NCBI GenBank assembly: GCA_025175895.1
Contig: CM046000.1
Span: 70,482,720 to 70,546,719 of the forward strand
DNA length: 64,000 bases
Reading direction: 5' to 3'
Origin: Wurfbainia villosa
Lineage: Eukaryota > Streptophyta > Magnoliopsida > Zingiberales > Zingiberaceae
In this document: piece after piece, positions 9,342 through 20,852 of the stretch
Position numbering within the stretch: position 1 is the first letter of the stretch
How the letters are laid out: the number at the start of each line of letters is the position of its first letter
Notes under the pieces: model-generated
What the model was told of the DNA's origin: nothing
Databases searched by the model: none
Seen by the model: only the letters and a program-made list of their open reading frames with translations
Program-made: the position numbers and the translations under genes

Positions 9342-11515
9342 GTCACGTTATATCCAAGCACGGAGTGATGGTGGACCCAATAAAGATTGAAGCTATGAGT
9401 AACTGGAACAGGCCCAAGAATGCCAGCGAAATCAGAAGCTTTCTCGGACTAGCAAGCTACTACAGGAAGTTTGTAGAGAACTTCTCTAGAATTGCAGCCC
9501 CTATGACAGTTCTCACCAGAAAGAACAAAAAGTATGAATGGACGAACGCCTGAGATAAGAGTTTCATGGAATTGAAAAGGAGACTGACCAGTGCTCTAAT
9601 CTTTGCTCTTCCGGACAGTAACGAAGGCTTCGACATGTACAGCGGCTCTTCCAAGTTGGGACTCGAAGTTGTACTCATGCAGAATGGCAAGGTCATTGCC
9701 TACGCATCTAGGCAACTCAAGGAACATGAAAGGGATTATCCCACTCACGATCGAGAGCTAGCGGCTGTGGTCTTTGCTATCAAAACATAGAGGCATTATC
9801 TATATGGAGCTCAGTGTAGGATTTATATAGACCACTAGAGTTTGAAATATTTCTTTACACAGAAGGACCTAAATATGAGACAACACAGATGGCTCGAGCT
9901 CGTCAAGGAGTATGACTGGGAGATCTTCTACCATCCAGGAAAAGCAAACATGGTGGCCGATGCACCCAGCAGGAAGTCCTGTGCCACCTTGATGTCTCTA
10001 TCGGTATTATCTCGGCCCTTAGAAAAGGAGATTATGCATTACGGGGTTGAAATCATTTCCGGACGGATTTCTATCATGACGATAGCACTGGCACTGTTCG
10101 ACTATATACTAGAAAAGAAAACCTGCAACTCGAGCATTTAAAGGATCAAGCAAGAGGTCCTAGAAGGAAAGGATGATGTATTTCGTATCTCTGATAGTGG
10201 AGTACTCTACCTCAGGGATCTCTTGTGTATTCCCGATGATCCATAATTACGGAAGAAGATATTTGAGGAAGCTCATGGAACCCCTTATGCCATGCATCCT
10301 GGAACCACCAAGATGTACCAAGATCTGAAAAGGAAATTCTGGTGGTTCGGTATGAAAAGAGATGTGGCTCAGTATGTCAGTACCTGCCTAACCTTCCAGA
10401 GGGTTAAAGCAGAACACCAGAGACCTGGAGGAACACTACAGTCGATCCAAATTCCAGAATGGAAATGGGAAGATATTTCTATGGATTTCATCTCAGGACT
10501 GCCCAAGACTACGAATGGATATGACACTATATGGGTAATTATGGACAGATTGACGAAGTCCGCCCACTTCTTAGCAATCAAGATGACCTATTCAACTGAG
10601 AAACTGGCTCAATTATATGCAAAGGAAATTATCAGATTACATGGGATTCCTAAGACCATCATTTCTGACAGAGATGGTCGCTTTATTTCTCATTTCTGGG
10701 AATTTCTTCAGAAGGCCCTTGGCACTAAATTATTATTTAGTACTGCTTTTTATTCTCAGACTGACGGACAGACCGAAAGGGTGAATCAAGTATTAGAGGA
10801 TATGTTAAGAGTGTGTGCCTTGGATTTCAAAGGGAGCTGGTGCCGATACTTATGCTTGTAAGAATTCGCCTACAATAATTGCTACCAGGCTACTATTGGA
10901 ATGACGCCCTACGAGGCTCTGTACGGGAGGAAATGTAGATCTCCTATATGCTGGTACGAGGGTGGTGAAAAGAAGGTGATGGGACTTCAAACAGATTTCA
11001 TTGACAACACCACCCGAGCTATATAGAACATATGCCAAAGAATTGAAACTACTCAGAGCTGGAAAAAGAGCTATGCAGATATGCGGCGTAGACCATTGGA
11101 ATTCGACGTCGGGGATCTGGTATTCCTCAAGGTAGCCCCAATGAAGGGAGTGATGAGATTCGGAAGGAAGGGTAAGCTGAGTCCGCACTATGTGGGACCG
11201 TATTCGATACTGAAGAGAGTTGGCAAGGTAGCTTACGAGCTAGAGCTACCTCAAGAGATATCTGCTATTCACAACGTGTTCCACGTTTCGATGCTCAAGA
11301 AGTGCATTTCCAGTACAGACCAAGTGATTGAGCCACAAACAGTGCAAGTTCAAGAGGACCTGAGTTATGAAAGTCGGCCTATCTAGATACTATATCGAGG
11401 AGTCAAAAGACTAAGGAATAAAGAGGTGCCCTTAGTGAAGGTCCTGTGGCAAAATCAACGGTACGAAGAAGCAACCTGGGAACGCGAGGAGGACATGAAA
11501 CAGAAGTACCCATAG
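9342..11515 (+). pseudogene. Chromovirus pol remnant: RT end, RNase H, integrase, chromodomain
   Basis: The RT tail (SFLGLASYYRKF, about 9430) leads to RNase H with a Glu in DRELAAVVFA (about 9750). Integrase follows: an H-C zinc finger at 10293-10420 in which the penultimate Cys of CLTCQ has become Phe (CLTFQ), catalytic Asp in MDFISGLP, Asp in SDRDGRF and Glu in QTERVNQ. A GDLVFLKV segment (about 11110) and a chromodomain-like end (about 11385-11515, LVKVLWQNQ...ATWE) follow. Stops interrupt it, among them TGA at 9551, TAG near 9790, 9835 and 10860, TAA near 10140, and TAG at 11384. The chromodomain places it in the chromovirus clade, whose members are known to prefer heterochromatin. Confidence 0.88.
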
Positions 11516-11560
11516 TTATTCTAAGTTTCGAGGAAGAAACTTTTAAAAGGTATGAAGGAT

Positions 11561-14028
11561 TGTAATGCCTATAAAATTCCTAGCAATTTTACAAGAATTT
11601 TTGCATGATTATAATGGGCTTCGTAAGGGCACTTTCAAAAAAATAAAAGAAATAGAGCCAAAAAGGATGCATGGCCCAAGATTTGAACCCTAAACCCCCA
11701 AGTAGATAGCTAACCCTTAAGATGCACCCAATAACCAGAAGCCCAGCAGGGTTGTGCTATTAGAAGGATATGAGAAATGATAGTTAAGGGTAAGGGAGGC
11801 TAAAGGACACCTTTAAGTGAATAAATAGGGGAATGAGGAGACAAGAGAAATCACAATTGCCAATCTCCACTTCTCTTCTTCTTCCTCAATGAAACCCTAA
11901 GCTTCCCCTCTTCCATTTTCTGAAAACTAACCAAGCAAGAAGAAGGCTCTAGTCTTGGCATCACTTAGGGTGTTTTCCAACTATTAAACAAAGCGAAGGA
12001 TGTAAGTATCCCCTCACCTGAAGTCAAGTTGCTTCGGTTGATGGTTGTTAAGAAAATTCCTTAGGAAACATTCGGTCAAAACCTCCTCTAAGCTTTCCAT
12101 GATTGTCCATGCTATGTTTTGTATGAATATGATGATAATAGGTTTCTAGATATGCTTGGGTTTAGTGTTTGATCTTCAAACTTCTTGAAATTCTCGGCCA
12201 AGTCCCCTTTTGACCCCTAATGGTATTCTATGCTATGCTCTATATGTGGTCATGCTATGTTTTGATTGTAGATGAAGATAGTATGTTGATAGCTAAACTA
12301 AATTTAAGTGTTTGATCTCCAAACTTCTTGAAACTCTCGGCCAAGTCCCCTTTTGACCCATAATGGTTTTCTATGCTATGCTCTATATGTGGTCATGTTA
12401 TGTTTTGATTGTAGATTAGGATGGTATGTAAATAACTAACTAAAGTTAAGTGTTTGATCTTAAAAGCTTCATGAAACTTTCGGCCAAGACCCATTTTGGC
12501 TCCTAATGGTCTACCATGCTATGATCTATAAGTTGTCATGCCATGTTTTGAATGTAGATGAAGATAACATGTTGATAACTAAACTAAATTTGAGTGGTTG
12601 ATCTTTAAGCTCCTTGAAACTTTCAGCCAAGACCTATTTAGGCTCCTAATGGTCTATTATGCTATGAACTATAAGTTGTTATGCTATGTTTTGAATGTAG
12701 ATGAAGGTAACAGGTTGATAGCTAAGCTAGATTTAAGAAATTGATCTTAAGGTTCCTTGAAGCTCTTGGCCAAGACCCATTTAAACTCCTAAGGGCCTTC
12801 CATGCCATGATCTATATGTGATAGAATTAACATGTGGTTAGTTAGATCTTGTACAAGTTGTTTAGGGTTTAAAATTTTGTGAGAACCCCATGAAGTTTAG
12901 ATCACACCAAGTTATGCTTGTTCATGATGTTTATGCCATACTCTATATGTGATAAGGAATATGATATGTTTATGAAAAGAAATATGATATGTTATGATAA
13001 GGAACATGATATGCTATTTTACTTTCTGCATGGCTTGTACCGGACCCTAACAAGGTTCAAGGGATGGGCTCCTACGTGCCCCTGGGTCGACGGTCGTAGT
13101 AAGGACTCAGTATGGGATGGGCTCCCAGATGCCCTAGGCCGACGGTCATAAGTACGGGCTTAGGATGGACTTCTATGTTATGTTTCCCCTAGGCCGACGG
13201 ACATAGTACGGGCTTAGTACTCTAGTAGGTTCGGGATTAGCTACCTTGGGTCTATTAGGGATGCGTGCTATGATGATGATGTATGTGGTACAATGCCGGG
13301 CCCAATATGTTGAGATTATGTTTAAGTACCTATAATATATATGTTTTCGAAGAGCAACTTGCATATACCTTTATTTCATGTCTAGATCATTATGATGTTA
13401 TTATGGTTGTTATGCTTATATGTTTCTGAATGCTCATGTCATTTCATTTATATGAATGTTATGCTTATGTTCTGGTATGTTTATATGCATGTTATGCTTG
13501 CTTATGTTCTTGAATGTTTATATGAATGCTATGCTTATGTTCTGGTATATTTATATGCATGCTATACTTGCTTATATGTTTGTGTACGTTTATATGAATG
13601 TTATGCTTATATGAGCTTATATGATCATGTCACTATTCTATGCTTAATGCTTGACGTATGGTTTTTGTGAGTAGGACAGAATCTTACTAAGCCTATGTGC
13701 TTATAGTTTTATGTTCCATTGTACTGCAGATAAGGCTAAAGAATGGCTAAACTAAAGGGTGCAGCAGGAGGGGTAAAGTGTGTGTGGTAGTGGCATGGTG
13801 GAGGAGATCCCTTTATGCTTCCCATACTTATGCTCGTTTTCTTTAAGTTGAATGTCATAAACTGGAACTATGTATTTATGAAATGATGATGCATGCTTAT
13901 ATTTAAAAGAAAAAAAAAGAAGTTTAAAGTTTTCCACTGTAAAAAGTATATGTCGTCTTCCGCTGTAATACATGTATGTATGATTGTGTCGCGCCGCCCT
14001 CCAACCCCTGGAAAGGGTGGGCATAACA
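11561..14028 (+). repeat. 3' LTR of the truncated chromovirus, 2468 bp
   Basis: It runs from TGTAATGCC to GCATAACA. It carries AATAAATAGG near 11820 and a donor-like GTAAGTATC at 12002. A ~143-bp tandem array of about 5 copies lies at about 12050-12840, and ~72-bp repeats at about 13440-13625. An acceptor-like TGTACTGCAG ends at 13729, preceded by CTTACTAAG. The arrays differ in sequence from those in the LTR at 5831, so the two LTRs come from distinct subfamilies. Confidence 0.87.
12050..12840 (+). repeat. Tandem repeat, ~143-bp unit, about 5 copies
   Basis: CTCGGCCAAGTC or TTCGGCCAAGAC recurs near 12192, 12336, 12480, 12622 and 12765, each followed by TCCTAATGG and CTATGCTATG. It occupies the same place in the LTR as the 140-bp array at 6291-7265 and shares the CGGCCAAG core. 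Confidence 0.8.
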
Positions 14029-14565
14029 TGCATCGGAAGCGAGAAAGGGTCCCATGAAATCTATCCCCCATTGGTCGAAGAGCTCCAAATCTAATATGGT
14101 GCTTGTCGGCATCTCATGTCTCCTACCTATATTTCCTATTCGCTGGCATCGATCGCAAGAGACCACATAGTTGCGCATGTCCCTAAACAATCTAGGCCAG
14201 TAGAATCCTGCCTGAATAACCTTCGCAGCTATTTTTGCAATTATGGTATGTCCCACATATGATGAGGAATGGCAATGAAAGAGGATGCTCTCCACTTCCT
14301 CTTCAAGTATGCACCTTCAATATACGCTATCTGCACATTTCCTAAATAGGAAGGGATCACCCCATATATATTGCCGAGCTTTTGCAAAGAATCTTTTCTT
14401 TTGTTGGGTTGTGAATTTCGGCTGTATCACTCTTCTAGCAAGAAAATTTACCAAATCTGCATACCAAGGGGTGGTAACCTTAGTAATAGCCATGTGGGTA
14501 TCATCCCGCAGAGCATCGTCTATTTGGGCACTGTCTCCCTCTTCTATCCTGCTATCTATATGCAT
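14029..14565 (-). pseudogene. Athila integrase, zinc-finger N-terminal part
   Basis: Read from about 14565 leftward on the - strand. Linker sequence leads to an H-H-C-C finger (HCHSSSYVGH ... CDRCQRIG, about 14270-14125), then the start of the catalytic core with Asp in GIDFMGPF (about 14075). It ends at 14029, where the chromovirus is inserted, and the frame resumes at 8959 and 5830. A stop separates the upstream linker from the finger (about 14314). Confidence 0.87.
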
Positions 14566-16354
14566 GCACGATAAGTGGTCCAGGACGACATTTTCTGATC
14601 TCTTTTTATCCCTAATTTCTATATCAAATTATTGAAGTAATAGAATCCAACGAATAAGGCAGGGTTTAGCATCCTTCTTACTTAGCAAATAACGAACTGC
14701 AGTATGGTTAGTGTAAACCACTACCTTTGAACCTACTAAGTATTGTTTGAACTTGTCCAATGCGAACACGACTGCCAGTAATTCCTTCTCGATTGTGGCA
14801 TTGTTGATTTGTGCTCCGTTTAGCGTCTTACTAGCGTAGTGAATGACGTGTAGCTTTTTCTCATTACGTTGCCCAAACACTGCCCCCACTGCATAATCAC
14901 TAGCATCACACATGACCTCGAATGGTAGGCTCCAGTCAGGCGGTTGTATTATCGGGGATGTTACTAAGGCTTTCTTTATTTCTTCAAACGCTACTAAACA
15001 TTTCCAATCGAAAATAAACTCTTTGTCCTTGGCTAGTAGATTTGTCAGAGGTCTAGTTATCTGATAAAAATTCTTTATGAACCTACGATAAAAATCCACA
15101 TGCCCAAGAAAGCTCCGGACCCCCTTTACATCCCTGGGCGGCAGAAAATTTTCAATTACTTCGACCTTCGCCTTGTCAACTTTGATAACGTTCCCTGATA
15201 TCTTATGTCCTAGAACTATCCCTTCAGTTATCATGAAATGACATTTTTCCCAATTCAGAATCAAGCTATTCTCCTCACACCTTTATAGAACCCTTTCTAG
15301 ATTCTTTAGACATGCATCGAAACTTGTTCCGTAGACTGAAAAATCATCCATGAATACTTCCATAATCTATTCAATCATATCTGAAAAGATAGCTATCATA
15401 CAATGCTAGAAGGTGGCTGGGGAATTACATAGGCCAAAGGGCATTCGTCTGTATGTGAATGTTCCATACGGGAAGGTGAAGGTGGTCTTCTCTTGGTCAT
15501 TAGGGTGGATTGGGATCTAGAAAAACCCTGAGTACCCATCAAGGTAGAAAAAATAGGAATGTTTAGCGAGGTGTTCTAACATCTGATCGATAAACGAACG
15601 TGGAAAATGATCCTTTCTTGTTGCTTTGTTTAGTTTACGATAATCTATACACATTCTCCACCCCGTTACTGTTCTAACAGGGATCAGCTCATTCTCTTCG
15701 TTTTTTACTACTGTAGTGCCACCTTTCTTTGGAACTACGTGCACCGGACTTACCAACTCACTATATGAAATTAGGTAAATTATTCCAGCATCCAGAAGTT
15801 TAAGCACCTTCATTTTTCACTACCTCTTGCAAATAAGGGTTAAGTCGCCTTTGGCGCTCCATGGTTGACTTACACCCCTCCTCAAGTATTATCCTATGCA
15901 TGCATAGAGATGGGCTTATCCCCTTTATGTCATCGATGGTATAGCCCAACACTTTTTTGTACGTCCTAAGCACCCCCAGCAACTTCCTTGTCTCTATCTC
16001 ACTCAAATTTGTGTTTATAATCACCAGATGGGTTGAAGTCGGTCCCAAATATTCATACTTGAGATTAGTGGGAAGTGGCTTAATCTCAGGCCCTATGTCT
16101 TTCTCTCCTACCACTTGTCCCGACTCTTCCTCTTCTTCTGATCCTAAAGATAGGGAAGCTTCTTCCATCCAGGACTCTCTCTCCTTGTCCTCCCCCTTTA
16201 CTTGGCAAGCTATTTTAGCACTGTCTTTACCCGTTATTGGGAAAACCTCTTGAAAATCTCGTTCGCTATTCACCCATACTTCGAGAGTCCCAACCACTGT
16301 CTCTATAATGCGATATGCGTCGTCTGTGTTCTTTTTCATCAACACCCCCCCCAC
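14566..16354 (-). pseudogene. Athila reverse transcriptase and RNase H
   Basis: From the right on the - strand: an acidic linker, then DIKGISPSLCMHRI (about 15920), the RT entry LLDAGIIYLIS (about 15800), CIDYRKLNKATRKDHFP (about 15650), the FMDDFSVYG catalytic box (about 15340), and RNase H with CDASDYAVGA (about 14905) and TIEKELLAVVFALDKF (about 14790). Stops and frameshifts occur at several points, including 15813, 15517 and about 15290. The order gag-RT-RNase H-integrase is that of Ty3/gypsy. I see no protease DTG/DSG box between gag and RT, so that segment is either lost or unrecognisable. Confidence 0.88.
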
Positions 16355-16860
16355 CCCCCGCAGCTGTGTCCAAGAGTTCTTTCGACGAACTAGTTATCCC
16401 CGAATAAAAATCATGAAGGAGTAATCAATCCTGTAATCCATGGTGTGGGCAACGAATAACCAGTTCCTGTAGTCTCTTCCATGCCTCGACCAAAGTCTCT
16501 TCTCACCCTTGCTCAAATGAAAGGATTTTATCCCTAAGGTAGGCTGTTTTGTGGGGAGGAAAGAATTTACTTAGAAAAATGTCTTCCATTTGTTCCCATG
16601 TCATTATACTCCCTTCTGGTAGTGTGTCTATCCATTGCTTAGCCTCCCCTTTCAATGAGAATGGTAACATGATGAGTTTAATGACATCTGCTAGGACTCC
16701 TTCATATTGCACTGTGCTGCAGTACACCAAATATTCTTCAAGGTGTAAATAGGATTTCTCAATCTGAGCTCCTCCAAACTGCTTTTCTTGAATAAGAGCA
16801 ATTAATGCAGAGTTTATTTCCCAACTTGCATCCTGAATTTGAGGAATAACTATGCAGGAA
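16355..16860 (-). pseudogene. Athila gag remnant
   Basis: On the - strand the piece reads LIQEKQFGG (about 16790), then MLPFSLKGEAKQWIDTLP and TTWEQM-type sequence, then FFPPHKTAYLRDKI (about 16550), motifs typical of Athila-like gag. A stop at about 16503 and frame changes precede LLDTAAGG (about 16365). Usual Athila gag is several hundred residues, so only the conserved middle survives. It would form the particle shell. Confidence 0.82.
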
Positions 16861-17234
16861 TTCCATGCTTTTCATCTTGGCACTATGTAATCTCTCAAAG
16901 ATCGAGTGGGTTGTGTTAACATTTCATCCTCCTTTGATGAGAAAGGAGTAATAAATCATATACAATGAATAATTATGAGGATGGAACCAAAGCTTGAATC
17001 AAGAAGAAAAGTTAGGAGTATTTACTTAATGCTTAAAAATAGAAAACAAACTAATCTATCTAACTAATCAAAAAGCAAATAATAAAATAGAGAATCACTG
17101 CTAAAATAAAATTAAAACTAAATCTAGAAAAGGAAAATCTAAAAATTCAAATAAAATAAAAATAAGCAAGTAAATAAATCTAACATTAGTTCGATCCAAC
17201 TATCCACTTCTTGATTCGATATCAAATCAATCAT
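16861..17234 (-). other. Athila leader / 5' gag region, no readable gene
   Basis: AT-rich sequence between the PBS and the recognisable gag. I see no intact frame. It is probably untranslated leader plus the decayed gag N-terminus. Confidence 0.6.
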
Positions 17235-17252
17235 TCCCCGACAACGATGCCA
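17235..17252 (-). other. Athila primer-binding site
   Basis: The reverse complement reads TGGCATCGTTGTCGGGGA, differing at three positions from the TGGCGCCGTTGCCGGGGA form characteristic of Athila elements (tRNA-Asp type by family knowledge). It lies a few bases from the LTR end at 17259. Confidence 0.85.
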
Positions 17253-17258
17253 AAAACT

Positions 17259-17623
17259 TGATGCACACAAATGCAACCTCAAATCTCATGATAGAGACCA
17301 TCGAGGACTCGAAGTGCGTGCTCATGCTCAACGCCTGCAAGAGCACGGATGTCATCAAGTAATAAAGAATATCGATCCCACAGGGACTGAGATTTCGAGT
17401 ATCGGTTTGTCCAGTGGATGTGTTGTTGTTCGGATTGGTAATCCAAGGGTTCACGAATGAGAGGTCGTCGGTGGTCCGAACTCAGTACAGTGTCACACGG
17501 AAGAAGAGAATGGTTGCTACGAGGATTTGGATGGGATTTTAGGACTTTGGTTTCATTTGTGTGTCGTAGAACATGCTATCAATTGAATGTATCCAAATTT
17601 TCTAGCTAGGGTTTTGTGGTAAG
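17259..17623 (-). repeat. Athila 5' LTR, PBS-proximal part
   Basis: It starts TGATGCACACAAATG on the + strand, the end nearest the PBS. It is interrupted after 17623 by the gag-only element, whose target duplication is GTAAG (17619-17623 and 42695-42699). The remainder is at 42700-43661, giving an LTR of about 1.3 kb with TGATG...CATCA ends. Confidence 0.78.
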
Positions 17624-19045
17624 TGTAGGAGATCGGTGTTAGTCGGATAGAGGGGGGTGAATAACCCTCTTTCATCGTATGGTGGAATTCGTTCGTTCTT
17701 GCATGCTTGTCTACAATTGTCGTTAATATACACAGTGGAAACAATAGAAATAATGACAATAATACAATCACACGCAATACACAAGATATATGTAGTTCGG
17801 AACCGAATGGTTCCTACTCCACGGGCGAGCTCACAGAACTCTAGTTATGCGCATGACACTAACTAATACTCCTTCTCAACAACACGTCGGAGGTGGAGAA
17901 ACCTCTCACAAGCAATTACAACAGTAATATAACAAGATTAAAGCTAATACAAAGAAACTAAGAAATACAAGTAAAAAATGCTTTACAACTCTTTGCTTTG
18001 AATGCTTTCTTGTTGCTTGCTTTGGTTGGCTCTTGAAGGACTGGAATGCAGCAGCAATTCCCCTTCAATAGTTTCACAAAAGTCTTGGCAAAATCCTCCC
18101 TCTTGAGCTCCATTTATAACCTGCATCAAGTTGATTTCATGCCCATTAGTCGACTGATCATGACCATCAGTCGACTGGTCCTGTAGTCGTTGTCTCACAA
18201 CGGCCAGATCCATGTTGGTCAAGTTCCAACGGATCACACATCAGTCGACTGATGATACCCATCAGTCGACTGGTAACACCATCAGTCGAGTGCTGGTGTG
18301 AGCACTCGACTGGAAACCATTCTGTGGCTGAAAACACCCCGATCAGTCGACTGATATCCCTCATCAGTCAACTAATGGTGTCAACAGTCAACTGCCCTCC
18401 CTCGACAGTCGACTGATCAACCAAACCCTGGTCAGTCGAACACCAATCGAACCCTAGTCGACTTAGAGCAGTCGACTGGCACCTATGCCAGTGGACTGAT
18501 GTCGGGTAAAACCTCAAACCCAAGTTGTTTGAACATCTGACACTCAGTCTTAGGCACTTAGCCAAGTCCACCTCATCCCTCATGGAGTTCCCCACCGAAG
18601 CTCTCTTCCCTCGGCCTACGTCCTTCGGATGCACCAAGCGCACGACTTCGCAATGCCATCCTTCGCGTCTCTTGCCCTCGAAGTGTGCTTCCCTTGGGCC
18701 TCACTCCATTTGCTCCCCGTCCGACGGTCCCTCGGATGCATCAAGCGCACGACTTTGCAATGTCATCCTTCACCGACTCAAGGACCCCGAGCCTAGTGCA
18801 CTTGCCAAGTCCTCAAGACTTCCCACATGCACCAAGCGCACGACTTCGCAATGCATTTCTCACCAAGCACCAAGCGCACGACTTTGCAATGCTTTGGACT
18901 TTTCCATACCAAGCCCCATGCATGGATTTTCCCATGCCAACTCCATGTTGGACTTTCCTATGACAATCCCATGTCATAAGTTTTGTCTATCATTAAAATA
19001 CTGCTCGAGTCAAACACGAGTCAACCTGGGCCGATTGCACTAACA
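17624..19045 (-). repeat. 3' LTR of element 2, 1422 bp
   Basis: On the + strand it runs from TGTAGGAGATCGG to GATTGCACTAACA. On the - strand it therefore begins TGTTAGTGCAATC right after an AAAAAGGGGGAGAT tract. A CAGTCGACTG cluster lies at about 18146-18500. The LTR start and end resemble those of element 1, but the middle and the U3 end differ. Confidence 0.87.
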
Positions 19046-20637
19046 ATCTCCCCCTTTTTGATGATTGACAAAACTACCATCTCAAGTCTACCTATTCTCC
19101 CATGTTGGCAATTCCCATATCCCAATGAGAATTCCAACGAACCCTAATTGGTAACTTCTCCCCCTTTTTGACATTACATCAAAAAGGTCCTCAAGGGTGT
19201 CAATGTCTCATATCCCAATGAGATCTTACAATCTTTCCCTTGGCATGCCCTCAATTTTTGTAGTGATAATCCCATATCACTTAAGAGAGGCACAATCCCT
19301 CAATTTTCCTCCCATGAGGAAAAATACACATCCATCTTCCCATGATGGATACGTCCCCCTAAAGGCTTGCTCCCCCTTGACCATTGCACCAACAATGTCT
19401 TTGGAAAGACACTAATCCAATAGGAACACAAAACCATCAAAATTAAGGCAAAGTTTAACAATGAACTCTCATCCACCTTAAAAATTGATACTCTCCCTAA
19501 ACACTACTCCTAATCCATATCCAATGGATTTCCACCCTTTCTAATGCTCTCCCAAGCATGTCCTAAGGGTAGGAGTGGTTAAGGGACCAAAACATAGTTG
19601 AACATGGGCCTAACCACCAAGGTTTACCCGAAATCAACCTGTGTCAGTCGACTCTCTCAGCTACTAGTCGACTCCTTCCCACATCAGTCGACTGGCCTCC
19701 CTAGCAGTCGACTGATAACTGCATTTGCAATTTTTTGATTTTCAGAAATGAATTTCTGAAATACGTAAGTAAATATACATATGTTGATAAATCATGTAAT
19801 TTTGTACGTATATTACTTATTACAATCATAATGGGTGAAAAATATTAGAAAATTATTTTACCCACAAATTAGCGAGATTGATACAAAGTTCAAAAGTTAA
19901 TAAAAGCTTCAATATAGAGCCCTCTTTGTATCATCCCATTCAATGGTGATAGCTATCAAAAGATAGACTTCACCAAGGTTTTTCAAAATGTTTTTGAAAC
20001 CTTTAATTTCTTTTTCCTAAACATCTCACTTGTATCTAGATGTGTAAAACACATTCAAGTCAAATATTCTAGTGAGATGTGGGTTTTTGTTCTTTAATGG
20101 TTTCATGCATATTCTAAGGCAACTCTACTTGATTCCCTTATGCATGGGACTTCAAGTCATGCCAATGATCCTTAAATCAATTTTATTTTATGCATGATAT
20201 GATTATGGCATATATATGATATAACTAAGCATGTGCCAAAATCATGATGTCATGGCATGTGAATGAAATGTTAGCATACATGACATATAGAACTAAGTCT
20301 AAAACCTGATCATGACATTTTTTGAGATAAAAATGAAAATGATGTCATGACATGGCAAGGCAAACAAAGCAAGACAATTATAGGATACTAAGGTATGGGG
20401 TACCTAAGTGTTAAATTCAAATTGTCATTTCTAGGAATTAATTCAATTTTGACTTAATACCATTATCTCCCAAGTGTGCCATAAAACCCAAAATGGCACA
20501 CCAATACCTCTAAAACCTATTTGTGCCAATTTAATTATTTTTTAACTTCTCAAATCATATTGGCACATCCTAATGTGTCAACTCATCATGGCTAGGTTAA
20601 CTACCCATCCACTTAGGGTTGACACACCCTAACCCAT
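19046..20637 (-). other. Non-coding 3' interior of element 2
   Basis: No gene is visible. The polypurine tract lies at about 19046-19060 (ATCTCCCCCTTTTT on the + strand), with a second CTCCCCCTTTTTG tract at about 19158. Four more CAGTCGACTG-like palindromes lie at 19643-19712. The rest is AT-rich and corresponds to 2701-3868 of element 1. Confidence 0.7.
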
Positions 20638-20852
20638 CTAGTGTGAATTGATCATGCTCCTAGGAACCCAATACCTATTGGAGCTCCTTGGGTTAACAAG
20701 GCATTCACTAGGGATAACTTCCCTAGATACCTTCCTAATGACCCTTTTAGGCTTTGAAGCCATAGTCTTTTGGGTCTTTCCTAAGTCAAACCTAGGGGTA
20801 ACTCCCCCTTTGATCTTCTTAGTAGCTTTCATGGTTTTTCTTAAGTCCTTAG
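20638..20852 (-). pseudogene. Gag of element 2, C-terminal fragment
   Basis: Continues the gag at 40060-41420 after the copia insertion. On the - strand from 20852 it reads DLRKTMKATKKIKG and ends IPSECLVNPRSSNRYWVPRSMINSH with a stop at 20638-20640. The LVNPxxxNxYWVPxS end matches that of element 1, so the two are diverged members of one class. Confidence 0.85.

Larger units (their letters stand above)
8960..14028 (+). mobile_element. 5'-truncated chromovirus (Tekay/Del-like Ty3/gypsy)
   Basis: An LTR fragment (8960-9341) joins directly to the end of RT, then RNase H, integrase and a chromodomain-like tail, and a full 3' LTR (11561-14028). The flanks are TGCGT (8955-8959) and TGCAT (14029-14033), one CpG-to-CpA change apart, consistent with an aged 5-bp duplication. 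PBS, gag, protease and most of RT are missing, so the copy is dead. Confidence 0.87.

Noticed and set aside
13392..13670. 92-residue frame rich in Tyr, Cys and Val, suggestive of a membrane protein
   Set aside because: It is a translation of TTATATGAATGTTATGC-type repeats inside the chromovirus LTR.
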